NCBI RefSeq assembly: GCF_002979755.1
Contig: NZ_PCPP01000001.1
Span: 2,140,665-2,204,664 of the forward strand
Source: Chryseobacterium culicis
GTDB lineage: Bacteria > Bacteroidota > Bacteroidia > Flavobacteriales > Weeksellaceae
DNA length: 64,000 bases
Direction: 5' to 3'
Shown: positions 7,111 to 16,190 of the stretch, in pieces
Numbering within the stretch: the first letter of the stretch is position 1
Layout of the letters: every line of letters begins with the position of its first letter
Program-made: the position numbers and the translations under genes
Notes under the pieces: model-generated
The model's input: only the letters and a program-made list of their open reading frames with translations
Databases searched by the model: none
What the model was told of the DNA's origin: nothing

Positions 7111-8928
7111 TTAATTTTCTTTAAAAGTATTCACCAGTTTATCAAGGTTCAGGCTCCTTGCAGATGCGTCAAAAATCTCACGATAAGTTCCTTCTTTATT
7201 GTACAATTCATCATGAGTTCCATTCTCTACCACTTGTCCTTTCTTCATCACATAAATGGTATCTGAATCCAGAATCTGTGACAGGGAATGAGAAATGATA
7301 ATCACTGTTCTTCCTTCTTTTATAGCATCCAGGGAATTTTTGATCTGTTCAGTAGCTATAGCATCAAGGCTGGCTGTGGGTTCATCCAAAAAGATAATCG
7401 GAGGATTTTTAAGAAATAATCTTGCAATGGCAATTCTCTGCTGCTGTCCTCCGGAAAGCTGAGTGGCATCATGCAGGTATTTGTCGGGAAGATCCATAAT
7501 CTGCTCGTGCAGATAAGCTTTTTTTGCTGCTTCCTGAATTTCTTCAAAACTTGCATTCATATCTCCGTAGCGGATATTATCTTCTATGCTTCCCTGAAAG
7601 ATATGATTTTTCTGAAGTACCAGCCCAAGGTCGCTTCTTAGAAAGGTATTGTCGTATTCATTAAGGTTAACTCCATCCAAAAGAATTTCTCCGGAATCCG
7701 GAAGATAAAATTTGCATAAAAGATTTATAACCGTGGACTTTCCTGCACCACTTAATCCTACCAAAGCCGTAGTTTTTCCATTTTCAATTTTCATAGAAAC
7801 ACCATGTAAAGCTTTAGTTCCGTTCGGATACGTAAAATCTACATTTTTCAGTTCAAAAGTTCCTTTGATTTGTTTTTCTACAAAGTCTCCGTTCGATTCC
7901 GTCTCGTTATCTGCATTCAGAATATCGAAATAACCTTCGGCATAGATCATGGCATCGTTCATATCATCATAAATTCTGTGAAGCTGACGAATGGGTGCTG
8001 AAACATTGTTAAAAAGCATGATATGAAGCATGATGGCACCAATTGTCATTTGCTGATCGAGAACCAGATAAACGGTTAAAAGAATAATCAGAACCACTCC
8101 GAACTGTTCTATAAAAGTTTTTAATCCATCATAAATAAAATTGGTTCTTCTCGTGATCATCTGGCTTTCCATCAACTCCATCTGAAGATCATATTGTTTT
8201 TTTCCTTCAAATTTTTCACGGACAAAACTTTTAATGACCATAATAGAATTGATCAGATTTAAAAGTCCGGATGTCTTTCTTTCCCTTTGATTTCTGAGCT
8301 GGCGGCGGACTCCTCCCAATTTTTTGGCCTGCAGAGAACTTATGTAAAAATAAATCGGAACAATAATCGTTGAAACAAGTCCCACATACACATTCTGCAT
8401 GTACATAATGATCAGTGCAATAATCGCATTGGAAAAAAGAGGAAGGATATCAATGAAAAAGTTCTGAACCAGCCTTGTCAGACTTTCTATTCCACGGTCT
8501 ATTCTGATCTGGAGTTTTCCGGACTCATGGTTTTCATCATTAAAATAAGCAACCCTGTAGGTTAAAATCTTATCAATCGCTGATTGTGCCAATACTGAGC
8601 TTACGTTGATTCTAATCTTCTCCCCATAAAATTTCTGTCCGAAATTGATAAAGATATTCAGCAATTCCTTTCCCAGTAAAATAATGGAAATGATGATAAG
8701 AATATGGATTCCCTCTGACATCGGATGCGGAAGGTGAGTAAGCTTTGTAACCTCATCTACTGTATATTTCAAAACAATTGGGTTAACCTGCGCAGCCAAA
8801 GCTCCGAGAAAAGTAAGAAACAGGGTTCCGTAAATCATTAATCGGTAAGGTCTGATAAATGGGACAAGCTGTTTATAAATTCCGAATAAAGTAACGGTTC
8901 TGTTAAAAGGTTTAGCCATAGAAATCAT
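7111..8928 (-). CDS. ABC exporter, fused membrane and ATPase domains
   Basis: A half-transporter of about 605 residues. The N-terminal 330 residues carry the six transmembrane helices of a type I exporter. The C-terminal ATPase domain has Walker A GLSGAGKST, signature LSGGQQQR and Walker B IIFLDEPTASLD. It should work as a homodimer in the inner membrane, as MsbA-like lipid or drug exporters do. The substrate is not clear; lptB directly upstream on the same strand makes a lipid export role thinkable. I chose the ATG at 8926-8928 (MISMAKP); ATG 8917-8919 is also possible. Extending further upstream would run into the lptB terminator. Confidence 0.88.
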   Translation of the reverse strand: MISMAKPFNRTVTLFGIYKQLVPFIRPYRLMIYGTLFLTFLGALAAQVNPIVLKYTVDEVTKLTHLPHPMSEGIHILIIISIILLGKELLNIFINFGQKFYGEKIRINVSSVLAQSAIDKILTYRVAYFNDENHESGKLQIRIDRGIESLTRLVQNFFIDILPLFSNAIIALIIMYMQNVYVGLVSTIIVPIYFYISSLQAKKLGGVRRQLRNQRERKTSGLLNLINSIMVIKSFVREKFEGKKQYDLQMELMESQMITRRTNFIYDGLKTFIEQFGVVLIILLTVYLVLDQQMTIGAIMLHIMLFNNVSAPIRQLHRIYDDMNDAMIYAEGYFDILNADNETESNGDFVEKQIKGTFELKNVDFTYPNGTKALHGVSMKIENGKTTALVGLSGAGKSTVINLLCKFYLPDSGEILLDGVNLNEYDNTFLRSDLGLVLQKNHIFQGSIEDNIRYGDMNASFEEIQEAAKKAYLHEQIMDLPDKYLHDATQLSGGQQQRIAIARLFLKNPPIIFLDEPTASLDAIATEQIKNSLDAIKEGRTVIIISHSLSQILDSDTIYVMKKGQVVENGTHDELYNKEGTYREIFDASARSLNLDKLVNTFKEN

Positions 8929-8933
8929 TTTAA

Positions 8934-8973
8934 ATGAAAAACGTACCGCTTTCAAAAGAAAAAGGTACGTTTT
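8934..8973 (-). terminator. Terminator of lptB
   Basis: AAAACGTACC (8937-8946) pairs with GGTACGTTTT (8964-8973). On the minus strand it lies after the lptB stop and before the ABC exporter start, with T-rich sequence following. Confidence 0.65.
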
Positions 8974-9006
8974 ATTATCATGTTCAGCAAATAAATGCTT
9001 TATATT

Positions 9007-10068
9007 TTATCCCTCATACATATAAGTCGTAAGATAGTGCAGTTCTTTTCTACTTGCTTCTTTAGACTCTGATTCCGCCTGTTCCAGAGAATATTGAGAA
9101 TTAATTTCCTTTTTCTGGAAAACAAATGAGTTGTTGGCATTCTTATCCACAATATCATTAAAAATATGTTCAATTTCAGAATTCGCTAATGAAGCAAAAC
9201 TGATATCTTCAAAACCATACATCAGTCTCAGATCATCAAACTGTCTGAAGTTTTCGTCTACAAATCCTTGTAACTGTGTTTTTGAATCAAAATTACCTGC
9301 CCAGATATTGTAAACATATTTTTTCTTTTTAGGCTTATCCAAAATACTCTGATAAACAAAGTTTTCACCCAGATACGCTTCTCTTACCTGCGGATCATTT
9401 GCCAGGTCTTCCGGAAGTCCTTCTTTCAGGATCTTTCCTTCAAACATGATATAGGTTTTGTTGGTAATTGCTAAAGTCTGCTGTACGTTGTGATCGGTAA
9501 TTAAAATTCCGATGTTTTTATCAACCAGGCTTCTTACAATTTTCTGGATATCTTCTACGGCAATTGGGTCTACTCCTGCGAAAGGTTCATCCAGAAGGAT
9601 AAAGTTCGGGCTTGTAGCAAGACAGCGTGCAATTTCGGTTCTACGTCTTTCTCCTCCGGAAAGAAGGTCTCCTCTGTTTTTACGAACATGCTGTAAAGAA
9701 AATTCTTCAATCAGTTCATCACATTTGATCTGCTGCTCACGCTTTGAAAGCTTAGTCAGCTGCAAAACTCCCATAATGTTTTCCTCTACGGAAAGTTTTC
9801 TGAAAACCGAAGCTTCCTGTGCCAGATACCCGATTCCTTTTTGAGCTCTTCGGTACATGGCATCGGTAGTAATCTCCTGTTTATCCAGGAAAATTTTTCC
9901 TGAAGTGGGCTTAACCAACCCTACGATCATATAAAACGATGTGGTTTTTCCTGCTCCATTCGGACCTAGCAAACCCACAATTTCTCCCTGTTGAACCTGT
10001 ACAGAAACGCCTTTTACAACTTTTTTAGGACCGTATTCCTTGATTAAGTTTTCTCCTCGTAAAATCAT
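9007..10068 (-). CDS. lptB: LPS export ABC transporter ATP-binding protein LptB with extra C-terminal domain
   Basis: LptB is the cytoplasmic ATPase of the LptB2FGC complex that extracts lipopolysaccharide from the inner membrane. Residues 1-240 match the family: Walker A GPNGAGKT at 35-42, signature LSGGERRR at 136-143, Walker B ILLDEPFAGVDP at 157-168, switch His at TDHN, and the usual end AYLGENF at 231-237. Unlike the roughly 240-residue enterobacterial protein, this one goes on for about 113 residues, beginning with a basic linker (KPKKKK) and then a mixed alpha/beta segment starting YVYNIWAGNF. The start is supported by a -7 box 5 bases upstream, which predicts a leaderless transcript. 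Confidence 0.9.
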   Translation of the reverse strand: MILRGENLIKEYGPKKVVKGVSVQVQQGEIVGLLGPNGAGKTTSFYMIVGLVKPTSGKIFLDKQEITTDAMYRRAQKGIGYLAQEASVFRKLSVEENIMGVLQLTKLSKREQQIKCDELIEEFSLQHVRKNRGDLLSGGERRRTEIARCLATSPNFILLDEPFAGVDPIAVEDIQKIVRSLVDKNIGILITDHNVQQTLAITNKTYIMFEGKILKEGLPEDLANDPQVREAYLGENFVYQSILDKPKKKKYVYNIWAGNFDSKTQLQGFVDENFRQFDDLRLMYGFEDISFASLANSEIEHIFNDIVDKNANNSFVFQKKEINSQYSLEQAESESKEASRKELHYLTTYMYEG

Positions 10069-10072
10069 AGGG

Positions 10073-10080
10073 CAAATATA
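10073..10080 (-). promoter_or_regulatory. -7 promoter box of lptB
   Basis: On the minus strand TATATTTG ends 5 bases before the lptB ATG, so transcription would start at or next to the start codon. A CTG (not TTG) stands 17 bases upstream. Confidence 0.45.
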
Positions 10081-10254
10081 TCAAAAATATAAACTCGCAG
10101 ATAGGCGAAACCGTAAAAATGCAAAAAGGTAAAGCTGTAAAATCTTCATCCACAAATTTGTTATTTTATCTTTTTATCCTCTTGCTCCTTGTAACTTTTT
10201 ATTCCTTAAAGCTACTTATCATAAAATATATCAATCAATTACAAATAGTAAGAA

Positions 10255-10548
10255 ATGGAAAATTACGGTTATACAAAAACAGAGAATGTACAAAACCAGC
10301 AAAGCAATGTCCCTTACCGCTCGGAAAAGAAAATCCCTGCTGCTATATTGGGAATTCTTGTGGGATGGCTGGCTTTAAATAAGTTTTATCTGGGTTATAC
10401 CAAAGAGGGAATCATTCAGTTGGTTCTGAATGTCGTTACTTTTGGTGCAGCTTCAATTATTCCTTTTATTGAAGGTATTTTATATCTCTTTATGAGTGAC
10501 AAACAGTTTGATGACACTTATGTTTATGGAAAAAAAGGGTGGTTATAA
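10255..10548 (+). CDS. TM2-domain membrane protein
   Basis: A 97-residue protein: a polar N-terminus of about 25 residues with several glutamines, then two transmembrane segments (about 29-48 and 55-80) separated by the short NKFYLGYTKEGI turn that defines the TM2 family. The ending (DKQFDDTYVYGKKGWL) is polar. TM2 proteins are small inner-membrane proteins of unclear function. It stands alone between lptB (divergent) and hemB (convergent). An overlapping upstream frame starting at 10119 has no family features and was not called. Confidence 0.82.
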   Translation: MENYGYTKTENVQNQQSNVPYRSEKKIPAAILGILVGWLALNKFYLGYTKEGIIQLVLNVVTFGAASIIPFIEGILYLFMSDKQFDDTYVYGKKGWL

Positions 10549-10573
10549 GAATTATTATCAACCCATTATAAAT

Positions 10574-10609
10574 AAAAAAGAGACTGCCTATTTGGGTAAT
10601 CTCTTTTTT
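10574..10609. terminator. Bidirectional terminator between the TM2 gene and hemB
   Basis: AAAAAAGAGA (10574-10583) pairs with TCTCTTTTTT (10600-10609) around a 16-base loop. It serves both convergent genes. Confidence 0.7.
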
Positions 10610-10629
10610 TATTTGGATGAATTTAATTA

Positions 10630-11619
10630 TTATTTGTTTAATAAGATAGCCGCCTCTTTTGCAAAGTAGGTAAAGATCATATCTGCTCCTGCTCTTTTGA
10701 AACACGTCAAACTTTCAATAATTGTTTTGTCATTATCCAGCCAGCCGTTTTGAGCAGCAGCTTTTACCATGGCATATTCTCCGCTTACATTGTATACTGC
10801 AATCGGAAGGTCAATCGCTTCACGTACTTTGGAAACGATATCCAGATAAGGAAGTCCCGGTTTAATCATGATCACATCTGCTCCTTCGTGGATATCTTTA
10901 AATACCTCGTTCAAGGCTTCACGGGTATTATGAAAATCCATCTGATAGGTTTTTTTATCTTTCGGAATTTCCATATCATCTTTCGGTGCACTGTCTAAGG
11001 CACTTCTGAAAGGTCCATAGAAAGAGCTTGCATATTTGGCTGCATAACTTACAATTCCTACATCTGTAAATCCGCTTTCTTCCAATGCTTCACGAATGAT
11101 CTGTACTCTTCCGTCCATCATATCACTTGGTGCCACAAGATCGGCTCCTGCTTCTGCATGAGAAACTGACATTCTTGCCAGTGCATCATTGGTAGCATCA
11201 TTTAAAACTTTTCCGTTTTCAATGATTCCGTCGTGTCCATAGATTGAATAAGGATCTAGGGCTACATCAGGCATCACAACCATTCCCGGAACAGCGTCTT
11301 TAATGGCTTTGATGGTGTTCTGCATCAATCCGTCTTTGTTCCAGGCTTCTTTTCCTGTATTATCTTTCAGGTGTTCTGACACTTTCATGTACAAATTGAC
11401 AGCTTTTACTCCCAAAGAAAATAATTCCTTACATTCCTTCACTGTTAAATCTATACTCCGCCTAAAAATTCCCGGCATAGACGGGATTGCCTCCTGCTTG
11501 TTTTCGCCCTCCATTACGAAGATCGGCATTACAAAATCATCAGTTGTAAGCACATTTTCTCTTACCAAACTTCTGATAGATTCATTAACTCTAAGTCTTC
11601 TATTTCTTGAATGTATCAT
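10630..11619 (-). CDS. hemB: Porphobilinogen synthase (delta-aminolevulinic acid dehydratase)
   Basis: HemB condenses two 5-aminolevulinate molecules to porphobilinogen in haem synthesis. The 329-residue length is normal. The two active-site lysines are visible: Lys195 in SYAAKYASSFYGPFR and Lys253 in VIMIKPGLPYLD. The metal site reads MPDVALDPYSIYGHDG, with aspartates where zinc-type enzymes have cysteines, so this should be a magnesium-type enzyme. It stands as a single gene, ending at a terminator shared with the TM2 gene; a TAnnTTTG box lies at 11648-11655. Confidence 0.97.
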   Translation of the reverse strand: MIHSRNRRLRVNESIRSLVRENVLTTDDFVMPIFVMEGENKQEAIPSMPGIFRRSIDLTVKECKELFSLGVKAVNLYMKVSEHLKDNTGKEAWNKDGLMQNTIKAIKDAVPGMVVMPDVALDPYSIYGHDGIIENGKVLNDATNDALARMSVSHAEAGADLVAPSDMMDGRVQIIREALEESGFTDVGIVSYAAKYASSFYGPFRSALDSAPKDDMEIPKDKKTYQMDFHNTREALNEVFKDIHEGADVIMIKPGLPYLDIVSKVREAIDLPIAVYNVSGEYAMVKAAAQNGWLDNDKTIIESLTCFKRAGADMIFTYFAKEAAILLNK

Positions 11620-11647
11620 TTTGGAATACTTTTTGAATAAGTTTCTA

Positions 11648-11655
11648 CAAATTTA
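11648..11655 (-). promoter_or_regulatory. Possible -7 box of hemB
   Basis: On the minus strand TAAATTTG, 28 bases before the ATG. A TTG lies only 12 bases upstream, so the promoter match is partial. It sits back to back with the promoter of the next gene on the other strand. Confidence 0.4.
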
Positions 11656-11677
11656 ATATAAGTTCTGCAAAAAACTA

Positions 11678-11708
11678 TTGTACGAAATTGTAGAATTTAT
11701 TACATTTG
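11678..11708 (+). promoter_or_regulatory. Promoter of the small T9SS-tail protein gene
   Basis: TTG at 11678-11680, 20-base spacer, TACATTTG at 11701-11708, then 29 bases to the ATG at 11738. This favours the ATG at 11738 over the in-frame TTG at 11678, which is part of the promoter. Confidence 0.55.
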
Positions 11709-11737
11709 TTATATATATTCGAGAAATTATAAATTTG

Positions 11738-12088
11738 ATGAAAAAACTTTTACTTTTATTTCTATTTGTAGGCACTTTTGTTGGATTTTCCAACAATTTA
11801 AAAGCTCAGCTTAGAGAGCCGGGTTCCATCACTCAAAAGGCGGATGATGGTGTATTGCTTGCCTATCCAAATCCTGCAAAGGATTTCCTTATTATTAAGG
11901 CAAAAGATTCTTCTTTAAGAATCAAAAGCGTGACTTTTTATTCAATTTTGGGTATGCAGGTTGCTAATTATACGGTAAATATGAATTCCGGAGAGATTAA
12001 TATTGAAAAATTAAAACCCGGAAAATATATGATCCGATATATTTTAAGTGACAACACGCAGAAAGTTACTCAAATCGTGAAACAATAA
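11738..12088 (+). CDS. Small secreted protein made of a signal peptide and a T9SS type A sorting domain
   Basis: A 116-residue protein. Residues 1-23 (MKKLLLLFLFVGTFVGFSNN) are a signal peptide. From about residue 39, LAYPNPAKDFLIIKA, then IEKLKPGKYMIRYILSDNTQKVTQIVKQ form a complete type A C-terminal sorting domain, the tail that sends proteins through the type IX secretion system and is cleaved at the cell surface. Only about 15 residues lie between signal and tail, so there is almost no cargo. It may be a tiny surface protein or a leftover tail of a larger gene. It has its own promoter and terminator. Confidence 0.85.
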   Translation: MKKLLLLFLFVGTFVGFSNNLKAQLREPGSITQKADDGVLLAYPNPAKDFLIIKAKDSSLRIKSVTFYSILGMQVANYTVNMNSGEINIEKLKPGKYMIRYILSDNTQKVTQIVKQ

Positions 12089-12091
12089 ATT

Positions 12092-12119
12092 AAAATCCTG
12101 ATAATCATCAGGATTTTTT
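12092..12119 (+). terminator. Terminator of the small T9SS-tail protein gene
   Basis: AATCCTGAT pairs with ATCAGGATT around a 4-base loop, followed by a run of T, just after the stop codon. Confidence 0.85.
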
Positions 12120-12195
12120 CTTTTACATTAATTCTGTTTTAATATTTCCGTAACTTTCGGGACTTTTTCATACTAATAGTAAAAAGAACAATTTA

Positions 12196-13107
12196 ATGCT
12201 AAAAGCTGAACATATTAAAAAGACCTATAATGCCGGAAAAAAGGTCGCCCTGGATGATTTTAGCATCCATGTTCCAAAAGGCAGTATTTATGGCCTTTTA
12301 GGCCCCAACGGAGCCGGAAAAACTTCTTTTATCCGTATCATTAACCAAATTACACAGGCAGACTCTGGAGAAATCTTTATTAATGGACAAAAACTGAACC
12401 CAAGCCATATCAAAGACATTGGCTATATGCCAGAAGAAAGAGGGCTTTACAAAAACATGACTGTTGGTGATCAAATCCTATATTTCGGGGAACTGAAAGG
12501 AATGACCAAAAGTGATGCTTTGAATGAAGCCAAAAAATGGTTTGAAAAACTGAACATTGATCAATGGTGGAAGAAAAAGCTTTCTGAACTTTCTAAAGGG
12601 ATGGCACAAAAAATTCAGTTTGTAGTTACCGTTCTTCACAGACCTCATCTTTTGATTCTTGATGAACCTTTTTCGGGTTTTGATCCTGTGAATGCCAACT
12701 TAATCAAAGATCAGATCATAGATCTTAAAAATAACGGAACAACCATTATTCTTTCTACTCACAGAATGGAAAGTGTAGAGGAAATGTGTGATTATGTTGC
12801 TCTGATTAATAATTCCAAGAAAATTATTGACGGAAGGGTTTTTGACGTAAGAGAAAAATTCAAGAAAAATATTTTTGGGATTACGCTTTCTGAAGTAAGC
12901 AGTGATCATTTTGAAAATTTCAAAAATAAATATGAGATCTTCAATTTATCTAATGAAAACAATCTTGTTTCTTTTGATCTGAAAAATGAGGAGAGCCAAA
13001 ATAATGTGCTTCTTGATCTGGTACAGGTAGGTAAAGTAAGATCTTTCGACGAAAGAATTCCTAGTATGAATGAAGTGTTTATTAACGCTGTCAGTAACCA
13101 TTCTTAA
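12196..13107 (+). CDS. ABC transporter ATP-binding protein (NatA-like)
   Basis: A 303-residue ATPase with Walker A GPNGAGKTS (about 36-44), signature LSKGMAQK (about 133-140), Walker B LLILDEPFSGFDP (about 154-166), and a 75-residue C-terminal domain typical of the NatA/DrrA group. The signature is LSKG rather than LSGG, as in this subfamily. It is followed after 3 bases by the gene for its membrane partner, so the two should form one transporter. NatAB of Bacillus exports sodium, but homologues have diverse substrates, so the substrate is open. Confidence 0.9.
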   Translation: MLKAEHIKKTYNAGKKVALDDFSIHVPKGSIYGLLGPNGAGKTSFIRIINQITQADSGEIFINGQKLNPSHIKDIGYMPEERGLYKNMTVGDQILYFGELKGMTKSDALNEAKKWFEKLNIDQWWKKKLSELSKGMAQKIQFVVTVLHRPHLLILDEPFSGFDPVNANLIKDQIIDLKNNGTTIILSTHRMESVEEMCDYVALINNSKKIIDGRVFDVREKFKKNIFGITLSEVSSDHFENFKNKYEIFNLSNENNLVSFDLKNEESQNNVLLDLVQVGKVRSFDERIPSMNEVFINAVSNHS

Positions 13108-13110
13108 TTT

Positions 13111-14421
13111 ATGAATAATATTTTTTTAATTACCAAGAGAGAATTTCTTACACAGGTTAAGAAAAAATCTTTCATTATATTGACTCTGCTTGCTCCTGTT
13201 ATGATTATTGCTTTTGGAGCAGTGGTGGGTTTAATGTTTAAAGCAAATGAGTCACATAGCATTATTGAGGTGGTGGATAAAAGCGGTCTGTTTACCAACC
13301 ATCTTAAATCTAATGATAAATTAAACTACGTTTTTGTTTCCGCAGCTGATGAAAAGTCTAAGATTAACAATTTAAAAGGAAATGAATCTCTGGACGGCAT
13401 TCTGATCCTTCCTGAGTTGAAAAATCAGAATTTCGATGCGCTTGAAAAAGAAGCAAGACTGGTTATCAACAGCAAAATAGGATTTGACACCAAGCAGCAA
13501 ATTGTATCTGACATCAGCAATGTGGTCAGAAAAGAAAAAATCAAGCAATTGGGTATTCAGGAAACTCAATTAAATGATCTTGACAAAAACTTTACTTTAA
13601 AAACCATTAATGTTACGGATAATAATAAAGAGGATTCTGATCTTGCTTTTGGCGTTAAATCCGGATTGAGCATGGTTCTGATGTATGTTACCTTTATGTT
13701 CATCATTATTTATGGGGTAAGGGTAATGAGAAGTGTTCTTGAAGAGAAAAATAACCGTGTTGTGGAGATTATTATTTCTTCTGTAAAACCGTTTGAACTG
13801 ATGATGGGTAAGATTCTGGGAGTAACAATGGTTGCTCTGACCCAGTTTTTGATCTGGATTACCATGTCTGTCATCGGAGCATTGGTATTAAATACAGGTT
13901 TTTCTCCGCTTCAGAAAAATATTCCGGGGGCCAATGAAGAGATTGCAAGTAAACTAGACATTGGACAGCTTGCTACCCAGATTTCTCACAGCTTGCTGGA
14001 ACTGAACTTCCCGTTAATCATTTTTGTATTCATCGTTTTCTTCCTTTTAGGCTATGTCTTCTATAGCTCTATTTATGCAGCCATTGGTTCTGCTGTAGAT
14101 AATGAAACAGAAACGCAACAATTTACTTTATTTGCAATTTTACCCTTAACATTAGGCATGTATGGAAGCTTCACACTGATGAATAATCCGGAAGGACCTT
14201 TAGGCTTCTGGCTGTCTATCATTCCGTTTACTTCGCCAGTTGCTATGATTGCCAGAATTCCATTTGGAGTTCCTGCATGGCAGATTGCACTGTCTATAAC
14301 ATTACTGCTGGTAACGACTATTTTCATGATCTTCCTTGCCGGAAAAATCTATCGTGTAGGTATTTTGATGTACGGAAATAAAGCTACTTTAAAAGAGCTT
14401 TGGAAGTGGATTAAGGGCTAA
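13111..14421 (+). CDS. ABC transporter permease (NatB / ABC-2 type)
   Basis: A 436-residue protein with one N-terminal transmembrane helix (about 23-45), a soluble extracytoplasmic region of about 120 residues (VVDKSG through the KTINVTDN stretch), and five more helices in the C-terminal half. This is the layout of the ABC-2 permeases with an inserted domain, such as NatB. The conserved VLEEKNNRVVEIIISSVKP loop precedes the second membrane block. It starts 3 bases after the ATPase gene and ends at a strong bidirectional terminator, so the two genes form a compact operon. Confidence 0.9.
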   Translation: MNNIFLITKREFLTQVKKKSFIILTLLAPVMIIAFGAVVGLMFKANESHSIIEVVDKSGLFTNHLKSNDKLNYVFVSAADEKSKINNLKGNESLDGILILPELKNQNFDALEKEARLVINSKIGFDTKQQIVSDISNVVRKEKIKQLGIQETQLNDLDKNFTLKTINVTDNNKEDSDLAFGVKSGLSMVLMYVTFMFIIIYGVRVMRSVLEEKNNRVVEIIISSVKPFELMMGKILGVTMVALTQFLIWITMSVIGALVLNTGFSPLQKNIPGANEEIASKLDIGQLATQISHSLLELNFPLIIFVFIVFFLLGYVFYSSIYAAIGSAVDNETETQQFTLFAILPLTLGMYGSFTLMNNPEGPLGFWLSIIPFTSPVAMIARIPFGVPAWQIALSITLLLVTTIFMIFLAGKIYRVGILMYGNKATLKELWKWIKG

Positions 14422-14478
14422 TTAATCGAAATAGCAAAACGCTAATTTTATCTTTTGATTTTCCAAAAGATAGATCAA

Positions 14479-14517
14479 TAAAAAAATCCCGGAAACTGAG
14501 TTTCCGGGATTTTTTTA
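14479..14517. terminator. Strong bidirectional terminator
   Basis: AAAAAAATCCCGGAAAC and GTTTCCGGGATTTTTTT form a long GC-centred stem with A and T runs on both sides, between the permease gene (+) and the porin-like gene (-). Confidence 0.9.
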
Positions 14518-14529
14518 TTTTGAAATATT

Positions 14530-15201
14530 CTATTTGAATATGTAGCTTAAAGTAAGTGCAATTACCTGTTCTGATTTTTTCTTATCAGTACCCTTGGTTT
14601 CTTTAGCGAGACCAGGATAAGTATCTCCTAGACCTAGGTCATATTTTAAAGCTACTTCAAGTTGTCTTTTGTAGCTATATCCTACTCCCAGTCCAAGTCC
14701 CCAGTTAAAGCTCTTTGCCTTTCCATTTACGCCTGACGGCTGGTTAGGATCAGTAACATCCGGGTCATAATAAGGTCTGCTTACAGGAACGTCTTTTACG
14801 TTCTGGCTCAGTAAGAAGTTAAATCTAGGTCCTATTAATCCAAAGAATTCTGATTCAGCTTCAGAGAAATATCCTTTGAAATAAAGAGGAACACTCAGGT
14901 AGTTATTAGCATATACTGCATCATAACCGCTTACCCCTTTAGCATCTTTATCTTTACCTGTTTCTCCTGCACCATAGTACAGAACTTCAGGCTGAATAAA
15001 GAATTGGTTTGCCTTTCCTACGGGAATCAATGCCAATGCTCCAGCTTGGAAAGTGTATCTTGGGCCTGAAGGATTGTGGGCGTTAGATACTCTGGAGTAG
15101 TTTAAACCTCCTGTAACTCCAAATCTTGTACTTTTCCATTGCACCTGTGCAAAAGATAAGGCAGAAAGAGTTAAAGCTGAGGCTAATAAAAGTTTTTTCA
15201 T
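14530..15201 (-). CDS. Outer-membrane beta-barrel protein (porin-like family)
   Basis: A 223-residue protein with signal peptide MKKLLLASALTLSALSFAQ and alternating beta-strand sequence (RFGVTGGLNYSRVSN, FIQPEVLYYGAGE, GLGLGVGYSYKRQLEVALKYDLG), ending in LTLSYIFK. This is the small eight-strand-type barrel family common in Bacteroidota. I chose the ATG at 15199-15201; extension to a TTG at 15225 would run into sucD. It lies 16 bases after sucD on the same strand and may be co-transcribed. No ligand or function can be inferred. Confidence 0.85.
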   Translation of the reverse strand: MKKLLLASALTLSALSFAQVQWKSTRFGVTGGLNYSRVSNAHNPSGPRYTFQAGALALIPVGKANQFFIQPEVLYYGAGETGKDKDAKGVSGYDAVYANNYLSVPLYFKGYFSEAESEFFGLIGPRFNFLLSQNVKDVPVSRPYYDPDVTDPNQPSGVNGKAKSFNWGLGLGVGYSYKRQLEVALKYDLGLGDTYPGLAKETKGTDKKKSEQVIALTLSYIFK

Positions 15202-15217
15202 ATGGTGTGGTTTTATA

Positions 15218-16090
15218 TTATCCAAGAATTTTTGCTACAGTAGCACCGATATCAGCTGGAGAATCTACAACGTTGATACCGTTTTCTCTCATGATTTCCA
15301 TTTTTGCCTGAGCTGTATCTTCAGCACCACCAACGATAGCACCTGCGTGTCCCATTGTTCTTCCTTTTGGAGCTGTCTGTCCAGCGATGAAACCTACAAC
15401 CGGCTTGTTAGATCCGCTTGCTTTGTACCATCTTGCAGCTTCAGCTTCAAGACCTCCACCGATTTCACCAATCATTACAACTGCTTCAGTTTCAGGGTCA
15501 TTAATGAATAGCTCTAATGCTTCTCTTGTTGTTGTTCCGATGATTGGGTCACCACCGATACCAATTGCTGTAGAAATACCGTAACCAGCTCTTACTACCT
15601 GGTCAGCAGCTTCGTAAGTAAGGGTTCCTGATTTTGAAACGATCCCTACTTTTCCTTTTTTGAAAACGAAACCTGGCATAATACCAATTTTAGCTTCTTC
15701 AGAAGTAATGATTCCAGGGCAGTTTGGTCCGATTAATCTGCAGTCTCTGTCAGCGATGTAAGATTTTACTTTTACCATATCAGCTACAGGAATTCCTTCA
15801 GTAATACATACAATCACTTTAATTCCTGCTTCAGCAGCTTCCATGATAGCGTCTGCTGCGAATGCCGGTGGTACGAAAATGATACTTACGTTTGCTCCTG
15901 CTTTTTCAACAGCGTCAGCTACTGTATTAAATACCGGTTTTCCTAAGTGCTCGCTACCTCCTTTTCCTGGAGTAACACCACCTACTACGTTTGTTCCGTA
16001 TTCAATCATCTGACCAGCGTGGAAAGTTCCTTCATTTCCTGTAAATCCTTGTACAATTACTTTAGAATCTTTGTTTACTAAAATTGACAT
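15218..16090 (-). CDS. sucD: Succinyl-CoA ligase alpha subunit
   Basis: SucD pairs with SucC to convert succinyl-CoA to succinate with ATP or GTP formation in the citric acid cycle. The 290-residue length is normal. Visible motifs are the CoA-binding [18 protein letters not shown] start, GPNCPGII in the middle, and [14 protein letters not shown], whose His is phosphorylated in catalysis. sucC is not next to it in this window, which is usual in many Flavobacteria. A -7 box lies at 16145-16152. Confidence 0.97.
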   Translation of the reverse strand: MSILVNKDSKVIVQGFTGNEGTFHAGQMIEYGTNVVGGVTPGKGGSEHLGKPVFNTVADAVEKAGANVSIIFVPPAFAADAIMEAAEAGIKVIVCITEGIPVADMVKVKSYIADRDCRLIGPNCPGIITSEEAKIGIMPGFVFKKGKVGIVSKSGTLTYEAADQVVRAGYGISTAIGIGGDPIIGTTTREALELFINDPETEAVVMIGEIGGGLEAEAARWYKASGSNKPVVGFIAGQTAPKGRTMGHAGAIVGGAEDTAQAKMEIMRENGINVVDSPADIGATVAKILG

Positions 16091-16144
16091 TTTATTGTTG
16101 TTTTAATTTATTTATTTTCAGTTTATACGTCTTATACGTTCAGA

Positions 16145-16152
16145 CAAAAATA
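16145..16152 (-). promoter_or_regulatory. -7 promoter box of sucD
   Basis: On the minus strand TATTTTTG matches TAnnTTTG, 54 bases before the ATG. No clear TTG upstream. Confidence 0.45.
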
Positions 16153-16190
16153 ATGATTATTTGTCGTTAAAAAAATTTTTAAATCTGATT

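Noticed and set aside
10119..10382. An 87-residue frame overlapping the TM2 gene
   Set aside because: It runs in another frame through the TM2 coding region and has no family features.
11678..11737. Longer start (TTG) for the T9SS-tail protein
   Set aside because: That TTG is part of the promoter, and the ATG at 11738 gives a standard signal peptide.
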